A stretch of DNA of 64,000 bases from an uncultured Oscillospiraceae bacterium (GTDB lineage Bacteria; Bacillota; Clostridia; Oscillospirales; Oscillospiraceae), in NCBI GenBank assembly GCA_910578735.1, contig CAJTSQ010000002.1, positions 1 to 64,000 of the forward strand. Direction: 5' to 3'. Below, in pieces: positions 1 to 8,289 of this stretch (positions within the stretch are counted from its first letter, which is position 1; each line of letters opens with the position of its first letter). The translations under genes and the position numbers were made by a program. Below the pieces are notes generated by a model. The model searched no databases and was not told the DNA's origin. It worked only from the letters and a program-made list of their open reading frames with translations.

Positions 1-1828
1 CCGCCCGGCCGTCGTTCACCTGCTGCCAGTCCAGGTCCTGGCGCTTTTTCAGCTCCTTCAGCTCCGAAATGGCCAGGTCGCTGGCGGCGCGGGCCTCCTC
101 GATGATGGCCCTGGCCTCGGCGTTGGCCTTCTCCACCACCTTGGCCCGCTCGGCCTCCAGCTTCTCCCGGTACTCCCGGGCCTTCTCCGCACTCTGCTCC
201 ATGTCCAGCTTGAGCCGCCGGGCCTCAGCCCGCTCCTTCTCCATCTCCTGCCGCTGCTGGTCCAGCCGGGTGAGCACGTCCTCAAACCGCACATTCTCCG
301 CGTCCAGCCGGGCGGCGGCCTTTTCGATGATATATTCAGGGAGCCCCAGCCGCCGGGAGATGGCAAAGGCGTTGGATTTTCCCGGGATACCCAGCACCAG
401 CCGGTAGGTGGGGGCCAAGGTCTCCACGTTGAACTCACAGGAGGCGTTCTCCACCCCGGGGGTGGTCATGGCGTAGACCTTCAGCTCGGCATAGTGGGTA
501 GTGGCCGCCACCTGGGCTCCGATGCCCCGGGCACTCTCGATGATGGCCGCCGCCAGGGCGGCCCCCTCCACCGGGTCCGTGCCCGCCCCCAGCTCGTCAA
601 AGAGGATGAGGGTGTCGCTGTCCGCCTCCTCCAGGATGCCCACGATGTTGGTCATGTGGGAGGAGAAGGTGGACAGAGATTGGGCGATGGACTGCTCGTC
701 GCCGATATCGGCCAGCACCCGGGCATACACCCGGACGGTGGAGTCGTCCTTGGCGGGGACATGCAGGCCGCACTGGGCCATGAGGGTAATGAGACCCAGG
801 GTTTTCAGTGTGACCGTCTTGCCGCCGGTGTTGGGGCCGGTAATCACCAGGGTGTCAAAATGTTCCCCCAGCTCCAGGTCGTTGGCCACCGCCTTTTTCG
901 GGTCCAGCAGGGGGTGGCGTGCCCCCCGCAGGTGGAGATACTTGTCAGACAGTCTGGGCTCGGTACACTCCAGCTTGAGGGACAGCTTGGCCCGGGCAAA
1001 GATGGCATCCAGCCAGATGAGCAGCTGATAGTCCTCGGCAATGTCTTCCTTGTGGGCGGCGCACTGGGCGGACAGCTCAGCCAGAATGCGCTCGATCTCC
1101 TTTTTCTCCTTGGCCAGCAGCTCCCGCAGCTCGTTGTTGGCTTTGACGACCCCCATAGGCTCGATGAAGAAGGTGGAGCCGGAGGAGGACACATCGTGGA
1201 CCAGACCGGGGATGGCGTTTTTGTGCTCCGACTTCACCGGCACCACGTACCGGTCGGAGCGGATGGTAATGATGGACTCCTGCAAATACTTGGACTGGTT
1301 GGAGGAGATCAGCTTTTGCAAAATGTCCCGCACCTTGGCCTCGGTGGCCCGCATGTGCCGGCGGATGGAGGCCAGCTCCGGACTGGCGGAGTCGGCCAGC
1401 TCGTCCTCCCCCACAATGGAATTGGTAATGGTGTCCTCTAAAAATCGGTTGGTGGTGAGGGCGCGGAACAGGTGGGAGATGGGGGTCTTCTCCTCCCCCG
1501 CCCCGTAGTCGGAGGCGGTGCGGGCCGCTCTCAGGACGGCGGCGATCTCCAATAACTCCCGGGTGTTCAGGCTGCCCCCCATGTCCGCCCGCTGGAGGCT
1601 GGCAGCTACCGGCTTGATGCCCGCAAAGCCGGGGGTCCCCCGGAGGACCAGCAGCTTGACGGCGGCGGTGGTCTCCGCCTGGGCCCGTTTCACGTCGTCT
1701 AGATCGTCCATGGGCCGCAGCTCCAGCGCCTGCTCCCGGCCCTCATCGGTAACGGCGCACCCGGACAGCAGCTCCAGCACACGGGGCAGCTCCAGGGTTG
1801 CCATGGATTTTTCAAATAAGTCGCTCAT
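1..1828 (-). CDS. mutS2: Endonuclease MutS2, C-terminus cut by window edge
   Basis: MutS2 is a MutS-family ATPase that acts on branched DNA and, in Bacillus, on collided ribosomes. About 609 codons are present of a usual length near 790. The start is ATG at 1826-1828, preceded by an AGGAG site at good spacing. The N-terminal core and clamp region comes first, followed by the Walker A motif GPNTGGKT (coded around 818-842, near residue 330) and the Walker B stretch LILFDELGAGTDP. The last visible part is a charged coiled coil (EKERAEARRLKLDMEQ and on), which is the usual connector. The C-terminal Smr nuclease domain must lie beyond position 1 and cannot be checked here. The next gene upstream (DUF6194) ends a few bases away, so the two are probably cotranscribed. 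Confidence 0.95.
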   Translation of the reverse strand, partial: MSDLFEKSMATLELPRVLELLSGCAVTDEGREQALELRPMDDLDDVKRAQAETTAAVKLLVLRGTPGFAGIKPVAASLQRADMGGSLNTRELLEIAAVLRAARTASDYGAGEEKTPISHLFRALTTNRFLEDTITNSIVGEDELADSASPELASIRRHMRATEAKVRDILQKLISSNQSKYLQESIITIRSDRYVVPVKSEHKNAIPGLVHDVSSSGSTFFIEPMGVVKANNELRELLAKEKKEIERILAELSAQCAAHKEDIAEDYQLLIWLDAIFARAKLSLKLECTEPRLSDKYLHLRGARHPLLDPKKAVANDLELGEHFDTLVITGPNTGGKTVTLKTLGLITLMAQCGLHVPAKDDSTVRVYARVLADIGDEQSIAQSLSTFSSHMTNIVGILEEADSDTLILFDELGAGTDPVEGAALAAAIIESARGIGAQVAATTHYAELKVYAMTTPGVENASCEFNVETLAPTYRLVLGIPGKSNAFAISRRLGLPEYIIEKAAARLDAENVRFEDVLTRLDQQRQEMEKERAEARRLKLDMEQSAEKAREYREKLEAERAKVVEKANAEARAIIEEARAASDLAISELKELKKRQDLDWQQVNDGRA

Positions 1829-1830
1829 AT

Positions 1831-2298
1831 TCAAACTCCTGTTTTTTTCACTCGTTTCTCAAATTTTTCTTTTGCAAACATATAACTCTCCCGAATGAGA
1901 GGTTTCATGCTTTCAAAGGTTTGTGCAGAAGGGTTCAGAACGCACACCCAGCCCATCCAGGCGTAAACCGGATGAGGCAGCAGGGTATCCGTCTGGGTAA
2001 AGTCCATATCTCCCTCCACTGTGCCGCCTTTCGGCGGACGCTTGGGAACCGGGCCAAACAGTTTGACATAAGTCTGCTTTCTCGGCCCCAGGTTCACCCG
2101 GTACACACCAGGGCGGTCCAACTGGGACGCCCGGTCGTTGTCCCCGTCCTTCTCCTTGACCGTGAGGACATAGACGCCCCGTTTCAAAACCTTTCCCGGG
2201 TTATAAAAGACGCCTGTCTCTCCCCAGCTGTTCACCAGAACAGTGCCCTCCAGATCAGCCAGACACCAGTCCAGAATTTGTTTTGGTTCCATCGTCAT
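1831..2298 (-). CDS. DUF6194 family protein
   Basis: A soluble protein of about 155 residues. The SxLDRPGVYRVNLG segment, the LLPHPVYAWMGWVCVLNP segment and the basic C-terminus match what I recall of DUF6194, a family without an assigned function found mainly in Actinobacteria and some Firmicutes. I take the ATG at 2296-2298, because its ATGA overlaps the TGA stop of the upstream merR gene and a GAGAAGGG site precedes it. A second ATG at 2290-2292 is possible. The gene sits between merR and mutS2 and is probably translated from the merR transcript. No catalytic motif is evident. Confidence 0.72.
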   Translation of the reverse strand: MTMEPKQILDWCLADLEGTVLVNSWGETGVFYNPGKVLKRGVYVLTVKEKDGDNDRASQLDRPGVYRVNLGPRKQTYVKLFGPVPKRPPKGGTVEGDMDFTQTDTLLPHPVYAWMGWVCVLNPSAQTFESMKPLIRESYMFAKEKFEKRVKKTGV

Positions 2299-2741
2299 CC
2301 CTTCTCCCACTCCGCCGTCAGTGCCCGGAACTGCTCCGGGACCTGCTCCGGAGTGAGGCTGTCATGGACAGCGCAGGTGCCCGCCTCCTGGGCGGTCTGG
2401 TAGTACCAGCGCTTGTAGTCCAGCATGAGGAGGGTGTCCTCCAGCTGCTTCTGTTGCTCCAGCACCGACTGCCGCTGTTTTTCCAGCAGGTCCAGCCGCC
2501 GGTCGATGGTGGCGTCCCCCTGGCGGGACCAGTCCATAAAGGAGCGTATCTCCTTCAGCGGCATCCCCGCCTTTTTCAGGCAGCCCAGCAGCCGCAGCCA
2601 CTCCATATCCTCGTCCTTGAACATGCGGATGCCCCCGCTGGACCGCTCCACAAAGGGCAGCAGCCCCTCCTTATCGTAATAGCGCAAGGTAGATGGGGCC
2701 ACATTCAGCTTCCGGGCCATCTCGCCAATGGTATAAAACAT
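2295..2741 (-). CDS. MerR family transcriptional regulator
   Basis: A 148-residue one-component regulator. The N-terminal winged helix-turn-helix (YTIGEMARKLNVAPSTLRYYDKEGLLP, residues 3-29) and the second half with GGIRMF are typical. A long dimerisation helix follows (residues about 80-115). The C-terminus is short and has one cysteine (TCAVHD), so the ligand could be an electrophile or aldehyde, as in the AdhR/YraB-type subgroup, but this is inference. It is divergent from the aldo/keto reductase at 2857. The 115-bp gap holds a perfect 9-bp inverted repeat inside a promoter with a 19-bp spacer, the normal layout for MerR activation by DNA twisting. The gene is translationally coupled to the DUF6194 gene downstream. 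Confidence 0.92.
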   Translation of the reverse strand: MFYTIGEMARKLNVAPSTLRYYDKEGLLPFVERSSGGIRMFKDEDMEWLRLLGCLKKAGMPLKEIRSFMDWSRQGDATIDRRLDLLEKQRQSVLEQQKQLEDTLLMLDYKRWYYQTAQEAGTCAVHDSLTPEQVPEQFRALTAEWEKG

Positions 2742-2760
2742 AAAATCTCCCCCAAAAGGC

Positions 2761-2791
2761 TTGACTTGAAGTTGACTTCAAGTTGTATAAT
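2761..2791 (+). promoter_or_regulatory. MerR-type promoter and operator for the aldo/keto reductase
   Basis: TTGACT (2761-2766) and TATAAT (2786-2791) are separated by 19 bp, the over-long spacing that MerR regulators correct. Between and overlapping them, ACTTGAAGT-TG-ACTTCAAGT (2764-2783) is a perfect 9-bp inverted repeat with a 2-bp centre. It reads towards the reductase gene at 2857, and the regulator is encoded on the other side. Confidence 0.88.
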
Positions 2792-2856
2792 CATTCCATA
2801 CTTACAGGGCTATTATAGCGCCTGACGCTATATCCGTCAATGGAAAGGAAGATTTT

Positions 2857-3996
2857 ATGATTTACAAACAGTTTCAGGACAGACAGCTCTCCGCCCTGGG
2901 CTTTGGCTGTATGCGCCTGCCCACCGTGGGCGGCAATGACGCCAACGTCAACGAGGCGGAGGCCGCCCGGCTGATTGCCCGGGCCATGGAGGGGGGCGTC
3001 AACTACTACGACACCGCCTGGGGCTACCACGCCGGCAATTCGGAGACCGTTATGAGCCGGATTTTAAAGCAGTACCCCCGGGACAGCTTCTATCTGGCGT
3101 CAAAATTCCCTGGCTACGACCTGTCCAACATGGGTAAGGTGGAGGAAATCTTCGACCAACAGCTGGAGAAGTGCCAGGTGGACTACTTCGACTTCTACCT
3201 CTTTCACAACGTCTGCGAAATGAACATCGACGCATACTTAGACCCCAAATTTCACATCTACGACTCCCTCATGGCCCGGAAGAAGGCGGGGCAGATCAGA
3301 CATCTGGGCTTCTCCGCCCACGGCGACCTGGACACCATGAAGCGTTTTTTGGAGGCCTACGGAAAGGACATGGAGTTCTGTCAGATTCAGCTCAACTGGC
3401 TGGACTGGGACTTCCAGAACGCCAGAGGCAAGACGGAGCTGCTGGACGCGTGGGGCATCCCCGTCTGGGTGATGGAACCCCTCCGGGGCGGCAAGCTGGC
3501 AAAGCTGTCCGATGAGTACGCCGCCAAACTTCAAGAGCTGCGTCCCGACGAAAACATTCCCGCCTGGGCTTTCCGGTTTATCCAGTCTCTGGACCTGCCC
3601 CCCGTTACCGTCACTCTGTCCGGTATGTCCACCATGGAACAGGTGGAGGATAACCTGAATACCTTCGCAGAGGAAAAGCCCTTGAATCCCCAGGAGCTGA
3701 AAACCCTGCTGGACATTGCCGACAGCATGACCGAACGGACCAGCGTCCCCTGCACCGCCTGCCGTTACTGCACCACCCACTGTCCCCAGGGGCTGGATAT
3801 CCCCATGCTGCTTGAGCTGTACAACGAGCATGTCTTTTCCGGCGGCGGCTTTATCGCTCCCATGCGCGTCGCCCAGCTGCCCGACGGAAAAAAGCCCTCC
3901 GCCTGCGTGGGCTGCCGCAGCTGCGAGGCGGTGTGTCCCCAGCAGATCAAGATCTCCGAGTCTCTGGCCGATTTCTCCGCCAAGCTGGGCCTGTAA
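2857..3996 (+). CDS. Aldo/keto reductase with C-terminal 2x[4Fe-4S] ferredoxin domain
   Basis: A 379-residue fusion. Residues 1-290 form an AKR TIM barrel with the catalytic tetrad visible as Asp52, Tyr57 (DTAWGY), Lys83 (ASKF) and His117 (LFHN). Residues 295-365 carry two ferredoxin clusters: Cys299/302/305/309 (CTACRYCTTHCP) and Cys350/353/356/360 (CVGCRSCEAVCP). Such proteins are common in anaerobic Clostridia and are presumed to reduce aldehydes or ketones with electrons passing to or from the clusters. The substrate is unknown. The gene follows the MerR-type promoter directly and ends in a strong terminator, so it is probably the sole or main target of the divergent regulator. Confidence 0.92.
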   Translation: MIYKQFQDRQLSALGFGCMRLPTVGGNDANVNEAEAARLIARAMEGGVNYYDTAWGYHAGNSETVMSRILKQYPRDSFYLASKFPGYDLSNMGKVEEIFDQQLEKCQVDYFDFYLFHNVCEMNIDAYLDPKFHIYDSLMARKKAGQIRHLGFSAHGDLDTMKRFLEAYGKDMEFCQIQLNWLDWDFQNARGKTELLDAWGIPVWVMEPLRGGKLAKLSDEYAAKLQELRPDENIPAWAFRFIQSLDLPPVTVTLSGMSTMEQVEDNLNTFAEEKPLNPQELKTLLDIADSMTERTSVPCTACRYCTTHCPQGLDIPMLLELYNEHVFSGGGFIAPMRVAQLPDGKKPSACVGCRSCEAVCPQQIKISESLADFSAKLGL

Positions 3997-4006
3997 CAGA
4001 ACCAAA

Positions 4007-4036
4007 ACGGCACGCCGGCCGGCGTGCCGTTTTTTT
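4007..4036 (+). terminator. Rho-independent terminator of the aldo/keto reductase gene
   Basis: A perfect 12-bp palindrome (ACGGCACGCCGG / CCGGCGTGCCGT, 4007-4030) is followed by a run of seven T (4030-4036). It lies 10 bp after the stop codon. Confidence 0.9.
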
Positions 4037-4101
4037 GGACATACCCCCTCCTCTCCTCGCATAGGATGGAAGCGACAGATGATAATAGGAGTGTTGCTTC
4101 C

Positions 4102-4707
4102 ATGCAGACCAACCGAAATAAAATTTTTCTCCGGGGCCGGCTGGCTGAACCGCCCGCCCTCTCCCACACCAACCACGGCGTGGACTACTTCATGCTGCCC
4201 CTGGCGGTGCGCCGCCTGTCCGGGGCGGAGGATACCCTTCATGTGATTGCCGCCCGAAATCAGCTGGCCGGGCTCTCCCTGGAACCGGAGGCCCCCCTGG
4301 CCGTTCAGGGGGAGGTGCGCACCTTTAACAATCGCAGCGGGGTGGGCCGGCGGCTGGTGGTCAGTGTGTTCGCCCGGGAGCTGGGCCAGGAGGAGGGGGA
4401 GGACGCCAACCACCTGGAGCTGTCCGGAACCTTATGCAAGCCTCCCGCCCTCCGCTCCACCCCCTTGGGTCGGACAATCTGCGACATGATTCTGGCCATC
4501 AACCGGAAGTACGGCCGGGCGGACTATCTGCCCTGCATCGCCTGGGGCAGCCTGGCCTACCACTGCGGTACTATGGAGGTGGGCGGACACCTGGCCCTGG
4601 AGGGCCGGCTCCAGAGCCGAATCTACACCAAAGAGATCGACGGACAGCCTCAGGAGCGCACCGCCTTTGAGGTATCCATCATGTCGCTGGCCGATGGGGA
4701 TACATAA
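4102..4707 (+). CDS. SSB-like protein with two tandem OB folds
   Basis: A 201-residue protein. The start is ATG 4102-4104, with AGGAG ten bases upstream. An upstream ATG in the same frame lies inside the previous terminator and was rejected. The second half (about residues 110-198) closely resembles single-stranded DNA-binding proteins: LSGTLCKPPALRSTPLGRTI, an NRKYGRADYLPCIAWGSLA strand and LEGRLQSRIY. The first half (residues 8-105: IFLRGRLAEPPALSHTNHG, FMLPLAVRRL, VQGEVRTFNNR) looks like a diverged copy of the same fold. There is no acidic SSB C-terminal tip (it ends SLADGDT), so recruitment of replication partners may differ from that of the main SSB. It stands alone between two terminated or promoted units. 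Confidence 0.82.
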   Translation: MQTNRNKIFLRGRLAEPPALSHTNHGVDYFMLPLAVRRLSGAEDTLHVIAARNQLAGLSLEPEAPLAVQGEVRTFNNRSGVGRRLVVSVFARELGQEEGEDANHLELSGTLCKPPALRSTPLGRTICDMILAINRKYGRADYLPCIAWGSLAYHCGTMEVGGHLALEGRLQSRIYTKEIDGQPQERTAFEVSIMSLADGDT

Positions 4708-4778
4708 ATTTCCTCCCGCATAATTTTCCTGAAACGGCAAAATAATAGGGATACACTCACTTGATAAGGAGGTATCCC

Positions 4779-6101
4779 ATGAAACGTTCCTTTTCCATCC
4801 GCCGGGCCGCGGCGCCGTTTCTGGTGCTGGCCCTGGCGTTCTCCCTGTCCCTTCCCGCCTCCGCCTTCTTCTGGAGCAAGAAGACGGACCAGCCCTATGT
4901 GGAAGATTTCTCCAAAAATGGCCTGATCGGCAGCATTATCGCCTTTGACGCGGAGGACTTCGCAGTAAAGAGCGATGGCAAGATTCTTCTCAGCGGCATT
5001 ACCATCGACACCCTTCCCGACCCCGGGGCCGGGACCCTCTGCATAGGCGGCCAGCCGGTGGAGGAGGGCTCCTTTGTTGACGCTACCGCCCTGTCTGGGC
5101 TGCGGTTCCAGAGCTCCCCCAACCCCACCGCCACTATGGTCACGCTGCGCTTTACCCCCTCTTTCTCCTCCGGCCAGGACACCCGTCAGAGCACGGTGAC
5201 CATCCATCTCCTCACCGAGGCCAACAACCCCCCGGTGGCCCGGAATATGGAGCTGACCACCTACAAAAACGTGGCCGTCACCGGCTACTTTGACGCAGTG
5301 GACAGCGAGGGGGACACCCTCACCTTCCAGCTCACCTCCACCCCGGCCCGGGGAGCGGTCACCTTGGCGGAGGACGGCTCCAGTCAGTTTGTCTACACCC
5401 CCTATGAGAACAAGACCGGCTCCGACTCCTTCACCTACGTGGCCATCGACCCGGCGGGCAACACCTCCCCCGAGGCCAAGGTATCCCTGCGCGTCGACAA
5501 GCCGGACACCAAGGTGACCTACGCCGACCTGGGCGGCCACCCCGTCCACAAGTCCGCCATCCGGCTGGCGGAGGAGGGTATCTATGTGGGCCGGTATGTA
5601 GACGGCCGCTATTTCTTCGACCCGGACCAGCCCGTCTCCCGGGCCCAGTTCCTCACCATGGCCATGTCGGTGGCGGGGCTGGACAGCCTGGAGGGTGTCA
5701 CCCTCACCGGCTTTGCCGATGATGATGCCATCCCCACCTGGGCCAAGGGGGCCGTCTCAGCCGCCCTGAAGGCGGGGGTGGTCCAGGGCTCCCGGGATGA
5801 GAACGGCGCCCCCGTCTTCGGCGCCGGGAACCCCATCTCCCGGGCCGAGGCGGCGGTGATGCTGGACAACCTGCTGGACATCACCGATGTGCCCACCGCC
5901 GTCTTCTCTGCCGGCACCGCCGGCCACTGGGCGTCACAGGCGGCGGCCAACCTGTCCGCCTCCGGAATCATCCGGGCGGAGAACACCGGAGCGGCCCAGC
6001 TGGCCAACACCCTCACCGTCGCGGACGCCGCTGAGATGCTGGACGGCGCGCTGGATGTGATGAATGCCCGCCACGGCGGAAGCTGGCTGCCCTGGGCATG
6101 A
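4779..6101 (+). CDS. Secreted SLH-domain protein with cadherin-like/Ig-like repeat
   Basis: A 440-residue surface protein. The start is ATG 4779-4781 with AAGGAGG eight bases upstream. A signal peptide occupies about residues 1-31 (basic KRSFSIRRA, a hydrophobic core, then an ASA cleavage-type site). Residues about 32-150 are of unknown fold. Residues about 155-240 form a cadherin/Big_9-type tandem repeat (NNPPVARNMELTTYKN, DAVDSEGDTLTFQL, FVYTPYENKTGSDSFTYVA). The C-terminal about 180 residues are three S-layer homology modules (FDPDQPVSRAQFLTM, FADDDAIPTWAKGAV, NPISRAEAAVMLDNLL), predicted to bind secondary cell-wall polymer. No enzymatic domain is seen, so a structural or adhesion role is most likely. 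It converges on thiI with a shared hairpin between. Confidence 0.88.
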   Translation: MKRSFSIRRAAAPFLVLALAFSLSLPASAFFWSKKTDQPYVEDFSKNGLIGSIIAFDAEDFAVKSDGKILLSGITIDTLPDPGAGTLCIGGQPVEEGSFVDATALSGLRFQSSPNPTATMVTLRFTPSFSSGQDTRQSTVTIHLLTEANNPPVARNMELTTYKNVAVTGYFDAVDSEGDTLTFQLTSTPARGAVTLAEDGSSQFVYTPYENKTGSDSFTYVAIDPAGNTSPEAKVSLRVDKPDTKVTYADLGGHPVHKSAIRLAEEGIYVGRYVDGRYFFDPDQPVSRAQFLTMAMSVAGLDSLEGVTLTGFADDDAIPTWAKGAVSAALKAGVVQGSRDENGAPVFGAGNPISRAEAAVMLDNLLDITDVPTAVFSAGTAGHWASQAAANLSASGIIRAENTGAAQLANTLTVADAAEMLDGALDVMNARHGGSWLPWA

Positions 6102-6109
6102 TCAAAGAA

Positions 6110-6140
6110 AGACCGGCCCCGCCTCAGGCGGGACCGGTCT
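6110..6140 (-). terminator. Hairpin between convergent SLH gene and thiI
   Basis: GACCGGCCCCGCC (6111-6123) pairs with GGCGGGACCGGTC (6127-6139) with one G-T wobble and a 3-nt loop. On the minus strand the stem is followed by TTTCTTT, so it best fits the thiI transcript. On the plus strand the tail is weaker (CGCTTT). Confidence 0.75.
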
Positions 6141-6144
6141 CGCT

Positions 6145-7311
6145 TTAAATTCGGATCCGCTCAATGCCGTCCACCGCAGCTTGGACCATTCCCTCAATGT
6201 CCAGGTCACGCTCCGCTGCCTCCAGCTCCTCCAGGGTGGGCCGCAGCCGGGGGTGCCGGGGGGTAAAAACGGTGCAGCAGTCCTCATAGGGGAGGATAGA
6301 GGTGTCGTAGGTGCCGATCTTCCGGGCAATTTTGACGATGTCCTCCTTGTCCATCCCCACCACCGGGCGGAGGATGGGCAGGCTCACCGCCGCCCCGGTG
6401 ACAGCCATGGCCTCCATGGTCTGACTGGCCACCTGACCCAGGCATTCGCCGGTAACCAGGGCCTTGGCCCCGCACCGCTGGGCCACCTTCTCTGAGATAC
6501 GCATCATAAACCGGCGCATCACCAGGGTGAACAGCTCCTGAGGGACAGCCTGGCGCAGTGTCAGCTGGATATCGGTAAAGGGGACCACGTGGACGGTGAG
6601 CCGTCCGCACCAGGGGGCGAGCAGCCGGGCCAAATCGATGACCTTCTCCTTGGCCTCGTTAGAGGTGTAGGGGTAAGAGAAGAAGTGGACCATCTCCAGG
6701 GCCACCCCCCGCTTGGCAATCATCCAGGAGGCCACCGGGGAGTCGATTCCCCCGGACAGCAGCGACACCGCCCGGCCGTTGATCCCCACAGGCAGGCCCC
6801 CGGCCCCCGGCTCCGGGTCCGCGTGGACGAAGGCAGCATAGTCCCGAATCTCCACGTGGACCGTGAGCTCCGGGTGGTGGACGTCCACCCGCAGATTGGG
6901 GTACAGCTCATCCAGCTCACCCCCTACATACTGGCTGAGCTGGATGGAGGTCATGGGGAAGGACTTGTCTGCCCGCTTGGTCTCCACCTTGAAGGTCGAG
7001 GCGGCAGACAGCATATCCCCCAGATACTCCCGGGCGGCGGACAGGATGGCGTCCTTGTCCTTCTCACAGGCACGGGCCCGGCTGAGGCCCGCCACGCCGA
7101 AGACACGGGTCAGTGTCTCCCAGGCCCTGTCCATATCGCAGCTGTCGTCCATCGGCTCTACATAAGTGGTGGACTGGCGGGTATACACCCGGAACTGGCC
7201 CAGGCCGTTGAGGCGGCGGTAGATGTTGGCCTGGAGCTTGTCCTCAAAGCTGTGGCGGTTCAGCCCCTTCAGCACCATCTCCCCCAGCTTGAGGAGGATC
7301 ATTTCGTTCAT
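6145..7311 (-). CDS. thiI: tRNA uracil 4-sulfurtransferase ThiI
   Basis: A 388-residue enzyme that adenylates U8 of tRNA and inserts sulfur from a cysteine-desulfurase persulfide. In many bacteria it also supplies thiamine-thiazole sulfur. An N-terminal ferredoxin-like/THUMP region (about residues 1-170) is followed by the PP-loop SGGIDSP (about residues 186-192) and the KALVTGECLGQVASQT segment. It lacks the C-terminal rhodanese domain of the E. coli protein, as is usual in Firmicutes, where a dedicated desulfurase donates the sulfur. The start is ATG at 7309-7311 behind GAGGGA; the TTG just upstream was rejected. A desulfurase gene is encoded at 24.3 kb, but I cannot tell whether it is the partner. 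Confidence 0.94.
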   Translation of the reverse strand: MNEMILLKLGEMVLKGLNRHSFEDKLQANIYRRLNGLGQFRVYTRQSTTYVEPMDDSCDMDRAWETLTRVFGVAGLSRARACEKDKDAILSAAREYLGDMLSAASTFKVETKRADKSFPMTSIQLSQYVGGELDELYPNLRVDVHHPELTVHVEIRDYAAFVHADPEPGAGGLPVGINGRAVSLLSGGIDSPVASWMIAKRGVALEMVHFFSYPYTSNEAKEKVIDLARLLAPWCGRLTVHVVPFTDIQLTLRQAVPQELFTLVMRRFMMRISEKVAQRCGAKALVTGECLGQVASQTMEAMAVTGAAVSLPILRPVVGMDKEDIVKIARKIGTYDTSILPYEDCCTVFTPRHPRLRPTLEELEAAERDLDIEGMVQAAVDGIERIRI

Positions 7312-7331
7312 CAATCTATTCCCTCTTTCAA

Positions 7332-7397
7332 TGTGGGACCCGGCCCCCTGGCCGGGTCATTTTCAAGGATGGCCCGCCCAGGGGGGCGGGCCCCACA
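7332..7397. repeat. Palindromic intergenic repeat, TGTGGG-ended (family B)
   Basis: This 66-bp element fills most of the thiI-rsgA gap. It starts TGTGGGACCC and ends GGGCCCCACA, so its ends are inverted repeats. It holds two hairpins: GACCCGGCC/GGCCGGGTC (7337-7358) and GGCCCGCCC/GGGCGGGCC (7371-7392). Related elements lie at 11,175, 48,264 and 60,798. Confidence 0.6.
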
Positions 7398-7401
7398 AGG
7401 A

Positions 7402-8289
7402 TCATGTCTCTTTCCTCTGCCAATCAGGTATTGCCTTAGCCTGCTCATACAGGCGGACATAGCTCTGGTGGCGGGTCCGGGGAATCTCCCCCGCCTTCAC
7501 AGCCGCCAGCACAGCGCAGCCCTTCTCCTTCACATGGGCGCAGTCCTGAAACTGACACTTACCCAGGCAGGGGGCAAATTCCCGGAAGGCATATTGCAGC
7601 TCCTCCTTCCGGGCCAGTTCCATCCTGTCCACATCAAAGGAGGAAAAACCTGGCGTATCCGCCGCCAGCGCCCCGCAGGACAAGCGAAAGAGCTCCACAT
7701 GGCGGGTGGTGTGCCGTCCCCGGCCCAGCTTATCGCTGATTTCGCCGGTGGCCAGGTCGAACCCCTGCTCCAGGGCGTTTAAAATGCTGGATTTGCCCAC
7801 CCCGGAGTTTCCGGTGAAGGCGCACACCTTTCCGGCAATGGCCCGGCGCAGCGCCTCCACTCCCTCGCCGGTCTGCGCACTCACCCGCAGAGTGGGAAAG
7901 CCGGCCGTCTCATAGATGGCAGCCAGCTCATCCCCGGATTCCAGGTCGCACTTGTTGACGCACACCAGGGTCTCACAGCCCCGGCTGTGGGCGATGGCGG
8001 CCACCCGGTCGATCAGAAAGGGGTCGGTGACGGGCACCGCCTGGGAGGCCACCACCACCAGCAGGTCAATGTTGGCCACCGCAGGGCGGTAGAACTCGTT
8101 TTTTCGGGGGAGTATCTCATCCAGGGCGCCGGAGCCGTTCTCCAGGGGGGTGAACCGCACCCGGTCTCCCACCAGGGGGGTAAGCCCCGCGTGGCGGTGC
8201 CTGCCCCGGGCTCGGCAGGCCACAACAGCCTGCCCATCGTCTACATAGTAGAAGCCGCTGAGGGCCTTGCGTATGACCCCCTCGCTCAT
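7402..8289 (-). CDS. rsgA: Ribosome small-subunit GTPase RsgA
   Basis: A 295-residue circularly permuted GTPase that checks late 30S subunit assembly. An OB fold (about residues 1-70) is followed by the permuted G domain: G4 NKCD at 112-115 comes before G1 GNSGVGKSS at 160-168 and G3 DTPG at 211-214. The C-terminal zinc site is visible as Cys245, Cys250, His252 and Cys258 with canonical spacing. The ATG overlaps the stop codon of prkC by four bases (ATGA), as is usual in Firmicutes, linking ribosome maturation with Hanks-kinase signalling. Confidence 0.96.
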   Translation of the reverse strand: MSEGVIRKALSGFYYVDDGQAVVACRARGRHRHAGLTPLVGDRVRFTPLENGSGALDEILPRKNEFYRPAVANIDLLVVVASQAVPVTDPFLIDRVAAIAHSRGCETLVCVNKCDLESGDELAAIYETAGFPTLRVSAQTGEGVEALRRAIAGKVCAFTGNSGVGKSSILNALEQGFDLATGEISDKLGRGRHTTRHVELFRLSCGALAADTPGFSSFDVDRMELARKEELQYAFREFAPCLGKCQFQDCAHVKEKGCAVLAAVKAGEIPRTRHQSYVRLYEQAKAIPDWQRKET

